From positions 434,001-498,000 of the forward strand of contig JAWMQM010000001.1 in the NCBI GenBank assembly GCA_033283175.1: DNA of 64,000 bases. The letters run 5' to 3'. Each line of letters opens with the position of its first letter. Positions within the stretch are counted from its first letter, which is position 1. Below the pieces are notes generated by a model. That model ran no database searches and was not told where the DNA came from. It saw only the letters and a list, made by a program, of their open reading frames with translations. A program made the position numbers and the translations under genes. This DNA is from Pseudomaricurvus sp033283175. GTDB taxonomy: Bacteria; Pseudomonadota; Gammaproteobacteria; Pseudomonadales; Cellvibrionaceae. Below, in pieces: positions 1-7,970 of this stretch.

Positions 1-472
1 CCCCGATCAGGCCGGCCCTGGTTTTCACCCCTGACATCAGCGCCGTTGCGGTGCCCGCGGAGTCCGGCGTCTGCTGATTGGTATTGTAGGTTTTGGAGAG
101 GGCCAACTGCGGGAAAGTCTCAAAGAACAGACGGTTCTCCTCACCACTGTGCCCCGCTTGCTGGCCGGCAAAAATACGCGCTGCTGTAACGGTGGAGATG
201 CCCATGCCATCACCAATCATCAGCACCACATTTTTGGCCCGCTGCTTTACGTCACCTTTCGCCTGCCGGGCGATGGTCGCGTTGGAATCCACCAGCTGCT
301 CTCCCTGCCGATACCAGTCGGCCGGTGTCGCCGGTTGCATAACCGTGGTTTCTGCAGCCGTAACGGCATGGCCGGCCAGCAGCGCCAGCACCCCCAGGCC
401 AAGTGAAGCGATGGCACAGCAGGTCGCTGCCGGTTTGCAGGTAAGTGATTGAAGACGGGCAGCAGTGCTCAT
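1..472 (-). CDS. Alkaline phosphatase, PhoA-type (3' end cut by window)
   Basis: This is the N-terminal 157 residues of a periplasmic alkaline phosphatase, which hydrolyses phosphate monoesters through a phosphoserine intermediate and metal ions. The ATG at 472 has an AGGAG ribosome binding site 7 bases upstream. Residues 1-40 form a signal peptide: a basic start, a hydrophobic run at about 20-37, and an Ala-rich cleavage region. The metal-binding motif GDGMG is at 87-91 (Asp88), and the nucleophile motif PDSAGTATA puts the catalytic serine at about 138. The rest lies beyond position 1. The gene is read in the same direction as the redox cluster but has its own ribosome binding site and a possible terminator hairpin ahead of it, so it is probably a separate unit. 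Confidence 0.9.
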   Translation of the reverse strand, partial: MSTAARLQSLTCKPAATCCAIASLGLGVLALLAGHAVTAAETTVMQPATPADWYRQGEQLVDSNATIARQAKGDVKQRAKNVVLMIGDGMGISTVTAARIFAGQQAGHSGEENRLFFETFPQLALSKTYNTNQQTPDSAGTATALMSGVKTRAGLIG

Positions 473-592
473 GCAGACTCCTGGGTTTTAGTAACTATCC
501 GGAGTGCCGCAGCATAGCGCGTCAGAGGCTACCGGCAAACGGCAACCCGGAGAAAGCGAGGTGAGGTGACAGGGGGAAAAGGGGTAAGGCAA

Positions 593-619
593 GGCGACTT
601 CCCCGGCGGGAAAGTCGCC
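593..619 (-). terminator. Hairpin after the flavin reductase gene
   Basis: An 8-bp perfect stem (GGCGACTT / AAGTCGCC) with an 11-base loop lies just past the stop of the reductase gene, followed on the minus strand by a pyrimidine-rich stretch (TTGCCTTACCCCTTTT). It may end the redox-cluster transcript, but there is no clean U-tract. Confidence 0.35.
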
Positions 620-628
620 AAACACGGC

Positions 629-1591
629 TCAGAGCGAGCCGGCCTGCAAAAAGACATCCGTGGAGATATCACGCACCGCGGCACCGGCAAAGAAGCACTG
701 TTTGCGCAGTTTGTTGACGAACGTTTTGGCACCACAGAGATAGATTTTGTAGCCGTTCAGCTCGGGGAAGCGCTCTTTACAGTACTGATAGATGTCCGCC
801 ACTTCGACATGATCAGCGGCCTCACCGTCCTGCAGCACCCAGGTCACGCTGACGTTATCGTGAGCTGCCGCCAGCGCCAGCAACTGGTCACGATAGTAGC
901 AATCCTCCAGCGAACGACCGGAGATCACCAGGGTAATCGGTGCACTATGGCCTTGGGCCAGGGCCTCACGGGCGATGCCCCACAGAGGCGCCAGACCAGT
1001 CCCGGTACCCAGCAGCAACAGGGGTTGGTTGGCTTCGGCGGCGTAGATGCAGTGACCGAGCGGGCCCTGCAGCTCCAGGGTATCACCTGCTTGCAGGTCA
1101 TTGACGACCCACGACGAGAAGGCCCCGTCCGGGTAGTGACGAATATGAAACTCGAGCCACGGGTCGGAGGGCAAACTGGCCAGTGAATAGCTGCGACTCA
1201 ATTTCGCATCGCGACTCAGGTTGACGTACTGCCCGGGACGATAACTGAGGCCCGGGGCCAGCCGCAGGCGATAGACGCTTTCACTCAGGGCCGTTTTTTC
1301 CAGCACTTCCACCACCTGCTTCGCGCCCGCGGCGTTAACCAGCTTGACCTCCAGCGGAGAAGCCGGCTGACACTGGCAGCTGAGAAAGTAGTTAAGGGCT
1401 TTCTGGGTATCGGAAAGGCCCACCTGAGCCTGCCGCACAGGGGCTGGATCGTCGGCGCTCATCATACAGGAGTGACAAACGCCGGCGCGGCAGCCATAGG
1501 GGACCACTTGCCCGGCGCGCAGCAGCGCATCCAGCACAGTTTCCCCGTCAGCGACGGGAAACTGCGTCCCCTCGTAGGTTACAACGGTCAT
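629..1591 (-). CDS. [2Fe-2S]/FAD/NAD(P)H oxidoreductase
   Basis: This 320-residue soluble electron-transfer reductase has a plant-type ferredoxin domain at about 1-85, with cluster cysteines C34, C39, C42 and C72. A ferredoxin-reductase FAD domain (RSYS motif) and an NAD(P) domain (GTGTGLAP) follow. The order matches the reductase subunits of phenol and xylene hydroxylases and CDP-6-deoxyglucoseen reductase. Such proteins pass electrons singly from NAD(P)H to a partner oxygenase or haem protein. The gene lies 24 bases downstream of a truncated haemoglobin gene, so the globin is the obvious candidate partner, giving a two-protein counterpart of flavohaemoglobin. That pairing is inferred from position only. 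Confidence 0.85.
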   Translation of the reverse strand: MTVVTYEGTQFPVADGETVLDALLRAGQVVPYGCRAGVCHSCMMSADDPAPVRQAQVGLSDTQKALNYFLSCQCQPASPLEVKLVNAAGAKQVVEVLEKTALSESVYRLRLAPGLSYRPGQYVNLSRDAKLSRSYSLASLPSDPWLEFHIRHYPDGAFSSWVVNDLQAGDTLELQGPLGHCIYAAEANQPLLLLGTGTGLAPLWGIAREALAQGHSAPITLVISGRSLEDCYYRDQLLALAAAHDNVSVTWVLQDGEAADHVEVADIYQYCKERFPELNGYKIYLCGAKTFVNKLRKQCFFAGAAVRDISTDVFLQAGSL

Positions 1592-1615
1592 AGAACGATC
1601 TTACTTCCAACAAAT

Positions 1616-1969
1616 TTACTTGTTGAGTACATCGTCCTTTACGCTGAGACAGATCCCTACGATTTCGTCGATGTACTCCTGGGGCACACTCAACTCCTGT
1701 AAGGTAGCGATCAGGTTTTCGGCTACGGCGTTGAAGTGTTCTTCGGTCAGGTTGAGGTGCTTGTGACCCTCCCGCATATCCTTGCCAGTGTAATTGTTCG
1801 GCCCGCCAAAAGCCATGGTGAGGAAGGCCTTCTGCTTGGCCCGCTGGCGGTCCATATCAACCGTATCGAAGAAGTCACTGATGCGGTCATCCATCAATAC
1901 CTTGCGGTAAAAGATATCCACCGCCGCCTCGACAGCACCATCACCACCAATTTTTTCGTAAACAGACAT
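1616..1969 (-). CDS. glbN: Group 1 truncated haemoglobin
   Basis: This 117-residue globin closely resembles cyanobacterial GlbN. Tyr21 (B10 position, in the motif FYRKV), Gln42 (E7) and proximal His69 (F8) are present, as are the usual glycine motifs (YEKIGG near the start and FGG at 54-56). Lys45 stands where Synechocystis GlbN has its second haem-ligating histidine, so a pentacoordinate, ligand-binding haem is more likely than a bis-His one. Family roles include O2/NO binding and NO dioxygenation. It sits between a c5 cytochrome and the [2Fe-2S] flavin reductase on the same strand, suggesting NO or reactive-nitrogen detoxification. Confidence 0.92.
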   Translation of the reverse strand: MSVYEKIGGDGAVEAAVDIFYRKVLMDDRISDFFDTVDMDRQRAKQKAFLTMAFGGPNNYTGKDMREGHKHLNLTEEHFNAVAENLIATLQELSVPQEYIDEIVGICLSVKDDVLNK

Positions 1970-2043
1970 TTGCAGTTCCTCATATTGCGCACAGCGCCAA
2001 TGGTTTGAAATTTTTTATCCAATAACTCGCCAGCAGCGAGGGT

Positions 2044-2394
2044 TTATTGCAGCTGACTCAGGTAGTACTCCACCACCTTGCGAATCTCATCATCAGTAAG
2101 CGCAGAGCCACCGCGGGGCGGCATCAGGCCAAAACCGTTCACTGCATGCTCAACCAGCACATCGACGCCCTGGGAAGCCCGCGGCCCCCACATTTTCTGG
2201 TTACCCACAATAGGAGCGCCGTTAATACCCTGGGCATGGCAAACCTTACAGTTTTTACGGTAGAGCTCTTCTGCCTCTGACAGCGCCACCGGTTGCGCCG
2301 GCCTGGCCGACTCGCCGGATTCGCTGCAGCCCCAAAGCGTCAGCAGAAGACAAGCGGCAACCCCAATTACTCCCGCAGATTTTGCTTTACTCAC
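2044..2394 (-). CDS. Cytochrome c5-type lipoprotein
   Basis: This is a small monohaem cytochrome c of 116 residues from a GTG start at 2394, preceded by GGAG 8 bases upstream. An in-frame extension to 2478 has no signal-peptide character. Residues 1-22 form a lipoprotein signal ending in LTLWGC, so Cys23 would be acylated. The haem motif CKVCH is at 49-53, and Met91 in the GLMPPRGG segment is the likely sixth ligand, as in cytochrome c5. It probably shuttles electrons in the periplasm, tethered to a membrane. It lies between the Tll0287-like cytochrome and the haemoglobin gene in the redox cluster. Confidence 0.85.
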   Translation of the reverse strand: MSKAKSAGVIGVAACLLLTLWGCSESGESARPAQPVALSEAEELYRKNCKVCHAQGINGAPIVGNQKMWGPRASQGVDVLVEHAVNGFGLMPPRGGSALTDDEIRKVVEYYLSQLQ

Positions 2395-2516
2395 TGCATC
2401 ACTCCATTTCCACAAGGGTATTAACGGCAAAACGGTTACGCTTCTGCCGACACATCCCTGTGCCCAGGCATCCCCCATGACGAGCAGACAGCTAAGTCAG
2501 ATACTGCCAGGTCGAA

Positions 2517-3086
2517 TCAGAGCGGTACGCGAATCACAACACCGCCCATCACTTCACCCAGTTTAAAATCGGTTTTGGGTGAATCCTTGTGCCCATTGTG
2601 GCAGCTGGTACAGGCTTCAGAAACAGCAACGTCCGGATAAACGGCCGTATAGTAGGTCACATCACCCAGCTTTTCCTCGCCGTAAAAGTTCTCGCCCGGA
2701 TTGGCAGCAATGTATTCCAGCCCCTCTTTTTCCATCGCGGTTTTGGGCGCGTTCTGGCTATTGATAGGCCAGACAGACTGCAGGGAGTAAGTGAAGTCGT
2801 CGGTCATCTCCTGCACCGCCTCGGCACCGGCACGGAACATCTGCGCAGGCAGCAGGGCACCGTTAGGAATATCTTTCCAGTGCTCATCCGGCTTGATGAC
2901 ATCGGCGCCGTTGGGACCCAGGCGGGCGACAATCAGTTTGGTGTAGTTGGTACGATCCGCTTTCATTACCGCAAACAGGGAATCGGTATACACCTTGGGA
3001 TCAATACCCTTACTCTCGGGTTCACCGCAGCCACTCAGGGCCAATGCAGAAACTGCCAGAGCCGTGGCTATCACAGCGTTTTTCAT
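2517..3086 (-). CDS. Tll0287-like (DUF3365) monohaem lipoprotein
   Basis: This 189-residue protein starts at the ATG at 3086, giving a lipoprotein signal (SALALSGC, acylated Cys20); a longer frame to 3149 adds no signal features. The body fits the Tll0287/DUF3365 haem domain, a PAS-like fold with a late c-type haem motif, here CTSCH at 159-163, followed by GGVVIRVPL at the C-terminus. Members act as periplasmic redox or gas sensors or electron carriers. The gene is 22 bases downstream of the 11-haem cytochrome gene, so the two are probably co-transcribed. The exact role is not known. Confidence 0.8.
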   Translation of the reverse strand: MKNAVIATALAVSALALSGCGEPESKGIDPKVYTDSLFAVMKADRTNYTKLIVARLGPNGADVIKPDEHWKDIPNGALLPAQMFRAGAEAVQEMTDDFTYSLQSVWPINSQNAPKTAMEKEGLEYIAANPGENFYGEEKLGDVTYYTAVYPDVAVSEACTSCHNGHKDSPKTDFKLGEVMGGVVIRVPL

Positions 3087-3108
3087 GGTCTCGTCCTCGA
3101 AGAAATGT

Positions 3109-4497
3109 TTAACGTTGGTCTCGTTTAACAGCCCAGTCGATCGATTCAATATGTTGGTGGGGTTTACCCTTGAAGTTATTCTGAATCAACGACTCGTCCG
3201 CCAGTGCGTCGATGGAAAACTCCAGACTGTGACAACTCATGCACACGGGCCTGATCATTTTCTCATTGGGTCGCAATGTCAGATTTTGATTGTGAGTTAC
3301 ACTCACAACCGCGCTTTCTCCCAAGGCGCTGACACTTTCTTTATCAACTTTTATGCCAGTGTCCCCATTCACCAGCCGCGGCATGTGACAAGTGGCACAA
3401 GTGACGGCCTCAGACCACGGACGCTCGTTATTTAACGCCTGTTGAGTGAGCAAACCGTGGGGTGACTCAGTAAACGCCAGACTGTGCTGGTCGGCATGGC
3501 AATCAAGACAGCCGCCTACCGCGGCCCTTTTTGCATCAAACTTGTGCGCACCATGGCAACTTGTACAGCCTTGGTGCCCATTTTCCGATTGCTGGTGAAA
3601 CTCAAGACGCCCCATTGAGGGGCTCATTGCACTCAGGCCTTGCGCCAACCGCATGCCATGCTTGCCCTGCAACCAGGTCTCCACCTCTCCGACATGGCAG
3701 GTTTTGCACTGATTCAGTTCAGGCCTCGGCAACCACTGCTGATCAGCACCGGTGTGACAGCCACTGCAACCGACACCTGCTGCGGCATGGGAAGAGGCGA
3801 GAAACTCGGCCGCAACCTGTGGATGCTCACGCATCAATTCGGCCTCATCAAACACCGGTACAGGCAGTTTCGGCAACGCAGTCAGGCTGGCAGCATTACG
3901 TTCCGCCAGCTGCGCCACACTGCGCACCCACGGACCACCGGCGTTTGACACCAGAAAGTCTTCGTAGAGTGCTCGATTGTCATGAAAGTTATGGCACCCG
4001 GCAGAGGCACAGGAGTCAAATGGCAGGTTCGCGTGACTGGGCCGACGCTCACCAATATCCTCGTGACAGTGAAAGCAGTAATCCTCCGGCACCGTCACCC
4101 CCATGGGATGGGTCTGTTCATTCTGGTGCTCGGTATGGCAACTGACACACTGGCGGGCATCCAGTATCTGCAACAGGTCGGCGTTACGGGGATCGGTAAA
4201 TTTCTTGCGCGGGTGTGAGTCGTGCGCCATGGCGAGGTCATCACCGTGGCAACTGACACAGGCATCCTGCAGAACCTCGCCACCACCAAAGGCCTGGGTA
4301 TGACAGGAGGAGCAAGCCAGCTCTATCTGGAAATGCCCGTGTGTTGCCTCACCAATCAACAACTCGCTTTTATCATCCGCCTGCAGTAATACCCAGCCGT
4401 AGTAACCCGCCAGTCCCAGCGTCGCCAGCAACCACACGCCCCACACAATTTTTTTCACCAACAGCATCTCCCCGGAGCCAAACGGCCTGACAAACAC
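3109..4497 (-). CDS. Membrane-anchored 11-haem cytochrome c
   Basis: This 462-residue protein has one N-terminal membrane helix (about 15-38) and a periplasmic body with eleven haem-binding motifs. Ten are CXXCH, starting at 62, 80, 117, 141, 244, 264, 311, 330, 367 and 419; one is an expanded CX4CH at 163-169 (CASAGCH). The motifs fall into clusters of five (62-169), two (244-268), three (311-371) and one, separated by haem-free linkers. Such proteins form haem wires between the inner membrane and periplasmic acceptors. The gene starts with GTG 4 bases past the stop of the FAD-BFD-cytochrome b gene, indicating tight coupling. I do not recognise a named family; NapC/NrfH, octahaem reductases and DmsE-type decahaem proteins have other lengths and motif spacing. 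Confidence 0.85.
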   Translation of the reverse strand: MFVRPFGSGEMLLVKKIVWGVWLLATLGLAGYYGWVLLQADDKSELLIGEATHGHFQIELACSSCHTQAFGGGEVLQDACVSCHGDDLAMAHDSHPRKKFTDPRNADLLQILDARQCVSCHTEHQNEQTHPMGVTVPEDYCFHCHEDIGERRPSHANLPFDSCASAGCHNFHDNRALYEDFLVSNAGGPWVRSVAQLAERNAASLTALPKLPVPVFDEAELMREHPQVAAEFLASSHAAAGVGCSGCHTGADQQWLPRPELNQCKTCHVGEVETWLQGKHGMRLAQGLSAMSPSMGRLEFHQQSENGHQGCTSCHGAHKFDAKRAAVGGCLDCHADQHSLAFTESPHGLLTQQALNNERPWSEAVTCATCHMPRLVNGDTGIKVDKESVSALGESAVVSVTHNQNLTLRPNEKMIRPVCMSCHSLEFSIDALADESLIQNNFKGKPHQHIESIDWAVKRDQR

Positions 4498-4501
4498 GTC
4501 A

Positions 4502-6514
4502 TCAGAAGTAGTAGACAGTTACTATGTGCATAACCAGCAGCACCGGCAGAGGCCAGGTCACCAGGATGTGTAACCAGCTCCAGGTTTTCTGCAGCGCCGC
4601 AGCGCTGGCGGGCGGCAAACGGTGAGCCAGGCTCACCACCGCACCTGCCATCGCCCCCAGCACCAACACCGCCAGGAAAGTGACCATCAGCAGCCGGTTA
4701 AGGTTGTCACCAAGATGAAAGCCGGTATGAAATACCAGCAGCAGGGCGCAGCTCATGCCGAGCAGCCCGTGCAACAGCCGCCAGCCAGAGAAAGCCCCCA
4801 TCCACTGCCATCGCAGGCGCTTGCGCAGCGACATCAGCAGGCCGATGGCCACCATGCCCAGCAGGCTGAAGCCCGTGACCTGCTTCCAGGTCTTGTCGTT
4901 CCACACCCGCTCAAACCAGCCCTGAGCCTGCACGCTGGTGGCGACGGTTGCATCCGGGATGCCGATAACCGCCAGAGCGACGGCCAGTGCCATCAGGCTG
5001 ACGACCAACAACCCGGCAGCGCCCTGCGCCTTTTCCAGCGTGCCGCCAACCAGCTGCGCCAGCAGCGGTTTGCAGGTGCCGCACACGGTGCCGGCACGGG
5101 TCGCCTGCGCCAGGGCGGTGACACTGTGGCAACCACTTGCCCGTGCCTGCTGCAGCGCCCCCACACTCACCTGGTTGCACTGGCACACCATCGCCGTTGC
5201 CGGCCAACGCGAGACCTGATCGCTGCCCTGACGCAACCACAGCCGCCCACTGAGCCAGAACAGCAGCCACTGCCAGGGCCAGATGCGACGACCGGAGGTG
5301 TAGACCTCCTGTACCCGGGAGAACTGCCGCCAAGCGCCAAAGCCCACCGCACCGATCAGGCGGCCACGATGCACCACCAGTTTGCGATAGGCATTGGTGT
5401 CGCCGCTGGAGCGATAGCGAATTTCGTATTGATGAGGGCGCTGCGGCAATTCGGTGACAGCGCCAAGACTGACCACCTCCTCGCCGAGCACCTTGAGACG
5501 ACTGACACTGCTGGAACCCAGATAACTGGCGCTGCCCCCGGCCAGGTTTTCCGCCAGCACCGCCGCCTGCTCCAGACCAGGCGCCACCAGGCCGTAGGTG
5601 AGTCCGCGGTGTTCACAACATTCGCCAATGGCATAAACCCCTTCAGCCGAGGTGCGCAATTGATCATCCACAACAATACCGGTCGCCACCCGGATGCGGG
5701 CCTCGCGGGCCATCTCCAGGTTGGGACGAATACCGGCACAGAGCAGCACTGTGTCACAGGCAATCTCTTCACCATCGCGTGTGCGGATGGCAGTTACCCG
5801 GCCATCACCCAGAATCTCCCGCACGCCCGAGTCGGTAATCACCCGAATGCCCTTGCTGGTGACGCTGTGCAACAACAACGCCGCGGCCCCGTCATCCAGT
5901 TGCCGGTTCATAAGCCGCGGTCCCTGCTGAATCAGGGTGACGCGGGTATTCAGCCGCAGCAGCCCCTTGGCCGCCTCGATACCCAGCAGCCCACCACCCA
6001 CCACCACCACATTGCGGGCGCGGGCAACGCGGGAGTAGAGCGCCTGGGCATCTTTCATATTGCGGAAGGTATACACCCCACTCTGTTGCGTGCCTTCTAT
6101 ATTGGGAACGTGGGCGCGCGCACCAGTGGCAATCACCAGCTGGTCATAGGAGTGTTGGTGACCCAGCGCATCGACGATCTGCCTGCTGTCAGTGTCAATG
6201 TGCCGGATGGCACAGGCGGTAAACTGAAACCCCGGGTTGCTGCCTGCATCCGGCAAGGGGATTTCGATCGACAGTGGATCGGTCTCTCCCGCCAACAGGC
6301 TCGACAGCTGCACCCGGTTGTAGGGAGTAAAAGGTTCGTTACCGAATACCTGCACTCGCGAATTGGGACGGCGACGCAACAACTCATCCACAAACCGCAT
6401 ACCGACCGGGCCACTGCCGATCACCAGCACCTTGCCCACCCCGGGCAGGGTCTGAACCTGCTCCGCCGCCATCACCTGGCCAGGCCCACTAGCCGGCTGA
6501 TACGCCAATGACAT
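4502..6514 (-). CDS. FAD/NAD oxidoreductase-BFD-cytochrome b fusion
   Basis: This 670-residue protein starts at the ATG at 6514 (GAGG about 10 bases upstream); a GTG at 6562 would only add a disordered leader. Residues 25-320 form a pyridine-nucleotide-disulfide oxidoreductase fold (GSGPVG at 33, VVGGGLLGIEAA at about 171) like the N-terminus of NirB. Residues 440-490 are a BFD-like [2Fe-2S] domain with C444, C446, C478 and C481. From about 500 there are five predicted membrane helices with histidines H582, H596, H600, H649 and H663, suited to b-type haem binding. The siroheme and [4Fe-4S] region of true NirB is absent, so it is not a nitrite reductase. It probably moves electrons from NAD(P)H into the membrane and on to the multihaem cytochrome encoded next. 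Confidence 0.85.
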   Translation of the reverse strand: MSLAYQPASGPGQVMAAEQVQTLPGVGKVLVIGSGPVGMRFVDELLRRRPNSRVQVFGNEPFTPYNRVQLSSLLAGETDPLSIEIPLPDAGSNPGFQFTACAIRHIDTDSRQIVDALGHQHSYDQLVIATGARAHVPNIEGTQQSGVYTFRNMKDAQALYSRVARARNVVVVGGGLLGIEAAKGLLRLNTRVTLIQQGPRLMNRQLDDGAAALLLHSVTSKGIRVITDSGVREILGDGRVTAIRTRDGEEIACDTVLLCAGIRPNLEMAREARIRVATGIVVDDQLRTSAEGVYAIGECCEHRGLTYGLVAPGLEQAAVLAENLAGGSASYLGSSSVSRLKVLGEEVVSLGAVTELPQRPHQYEIRYRSSGDTNAYRKLVVHRGRLIGAVGFGAWRQFSRVQEVYTSGRRIWPWQWLLFWLSGRLWLRQGSDQVSRWPATAMVCQCNQVSVGALQQARASGCHSVTALAQATRAGTVCGTCKPLLAQLVGGTLEKAQGAAGLLVVSLMALAVALAVIGIPDATVATSVQAQGWFERVWNDKTWKQVTGFSLLGMVAIGLLMSLRKRLRWQWMGAFSGWRLLHGLLGMSCALLLVFHTGFHLGDNLNRLLMVTFLAVLVLGAMAGAVVSLAHRLPPASAAALQKTWSWLHILVTWPLPVLLVMHIVTVYYF

Positions 6515-6939
6515 CCCGCTTACCCTCGTCTCAGGTGATCGATACTGTTGCACCGGAACCACGTCCCGCCAGCAGCGGAGAAAGCAGGTTATATGCCAGC
6601 GCGCTGGAAACGCGCCAAAACACAGCAGGCATCAACCCGGACAGCCATCACAGACCTGTCCTGCACACAGACGCCGCACCCTGACAATGCAAGCCGACAC
6701 CAGGACGCCTGTTATCGGTGCCAGGAAAAGCCAGCCTGCTGGCGGATTAGTCGCCGCCGCGGTTTCGGCACCCGCTTCGCGCACCAACCCGCAGCAGGTT
6801 ATATCGACGACCGGCGGGGATGGCGCACGAAAATCACCGGTGCCGGCGCCACACGCGACGGCAGCAGGGCTGGCCCGGGAAGATGAAAGATGGCAGCCGG
6901 GAAAGCGCTCGATAAAAACGAGCTAACGGGAGTGACGGC
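6515..6939. other. Intergenic region upstream of the redox cluster
   Basis: There is no convincing gene here. Short reading frames on the plus strand lack ribosome binding sites and recognisable protein character. The region should hold the promoter of the minus-strand redox cluster, but I see no clear sigma-70 boxes. A weak 5-bp hairpin (GCTCG / CGAGC) lies at 6907-6923. No known riboswitch consensus was found. Confidence 0.5.
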
Positions 6940-6967
6940 AAAACACCGCCGGAATGGTCACCGGCGG
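6940..6967 (-). terminator. Rho-independent terminator of the 7041-7430 gene
   Basis: On the minus strand a 7-bp GC stem (CCGCCGG / CCGGCGG) with an 8-base loop is followed by TGTTTTG. It lies about 75 bases beyond the stop codon of the hypothetical gene, isolating that gene from the redox cluster. Confidence 0.65.
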
Positions 6968-7040
6968 AGGATCAAGTAAAGGCCGCCTGCGTACAGCGGC
7001 TACAGACAAACAGAAGGCTTACGGGGAAGGGCGTGGCCGC

Positions 7041-7430
7041 TCAGGCGCGAACCACCTGGCCGCGATAGATTTTTTGGGTTGCGGCTGTCTCGGCGGGAGG
7101 CATCGGCACTTCCACCAGCTGGGTTTGACCACGGTAGACTTTGGTGATGTAGCGCTTGCCATCCTTTTCGATGGTACCACCATGTGCCGGAGTGGCAGCT
7201 ACCGCAGGCTTGCTCTCCTCCTGCAACTGCTCCAGCCAGTCGTCCCCGGCAAGGGTGTAGAGCTCTTTCAACAGCGCTTTGGCCACACTGTCGTTAGTGG
7301 AGCGGTACCAGGGGATCATTTCGGTGAGCAGCTCGGGGTTCGCCAGTTTGATTCCAGGCTTGGCGTCTGCCGGGGCCCGACGACGTATTTCGCGTACCAG
7401 ATCTATCATAGCTTTGTTGAAGTTGACCAT
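7041..7430 (-). CDS. Conserved hypothetical protein, 129 aa
   Basis: I do not recognise this protein. It has no signal peptide or membrane helix. The N-terminal half is rich in charged helices (VREIRRR, ALLKELYTLAGDDWLEQLQEE). A Pro/Ala linker follows, and then a short beta-rich C-terminal segment containing YRGQTQLVEVPMPP and a second YRGQ that repeats the first. An ATG at 7430 is preceded by GAGAGG at a good distance, and a terminator follows, so it looks like a real monocistronic gene. It may be a small cytoplasmic adaptor or DUF protein; no function is assigned. Confidence 0.7.
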   Translation of the reverse strand: MVNFNKAMIDLVREIRRRAPADAKPGIKLANPELLTEMIPWYRSTNDSVAKALLKELYTLAGDDWLEQLQEESKPAVAATPAHGGTIEKDGKRYITKVYRGQTQLVEVPMPPAETAATQKIYRGQVVRA

Positions 7431-7970
7431 GAAAAACCTCTCTGGTCTGAATTACCGGAAGTCCCTCTGAAGTTTGCGTAGGTTACGAAATCCATTCGTA
7501 GTACAGGCGTTGCATAGATAGTGCCATTCAGGAGACGGCACACAAAAAAACAACCCAAATGTATATTAATTAACCACTTACATCCGCGCTAAAGCCATTA
7601 TACGGGATGGATGTTCTAAGCTGGCACATAAAAACGCACCTTAGCCATGCACAAACCGGTGCACTGCACCAGAACTTGGCTGGTGGTTATCCGCTTGCCC
7701 GGCGGGAAAGGATCAGCTCGCCCCACTGTCCGCGTACATATTTCCGGCAATCTGCTCCGGCAGCAACCGCCAAAGCTCCACAGAAAAACTGGGCAACTGC
7801 TGTCACAAGCTGTGGATAACATGGCGCCAGCCACGGCTGCCAAGCGCTCGCGGATAGCGTTCAAAAACCGCACAGTCCTGATCGCCACACATCCGCCATC
7901 AACAGCTCCGGCACTTCTGCAGTTAGTCGGGCTTAGGGCTATAATGACCGCTTTTGCGTCAGGCGCCTGC
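7431..7970. promoter_or_regulatory. Divergent promoter region with dyad and TATAAT box
   Basis: This 540-base region separates the minus-strand hypothetical gene from rlmG. It holds a dyad TACGAA-N5-TTCGTA at 7484-7500, about 55 bases upstream of the hypothetical start (a possible operator), an AT-rich tract at about 7545-7605, and a perfect TATAAT at 7940-7945, 25 bases before the rlmG ATG. The -35 region for that box is poor. Open frames on either strand here look spurious. Confidence 0.45.

Noticed and set aside
4622..6511. Long open frame (about 630 codons) on the plus strand opposite the FAD-BFD-cytochrome b gene
   Set aside because: It is an antisense shadow of GC-rich coding sequence: composition is dominated by His, Gln and Arg, with no domain or ribosome binding site.
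4502..6514. Call as nitrite reductase NirB
   Set aside because: The siroheme and [4Fe-4S] domains are missing and membrane helices follow instead.
6548..6886. Possible 112-codon plus-strand gene upstream of the redox cluster
   Set aside because: There is no ribosome binding site, its composition looks random and rich in Arg, Thr and Ala, and it resembles no family.
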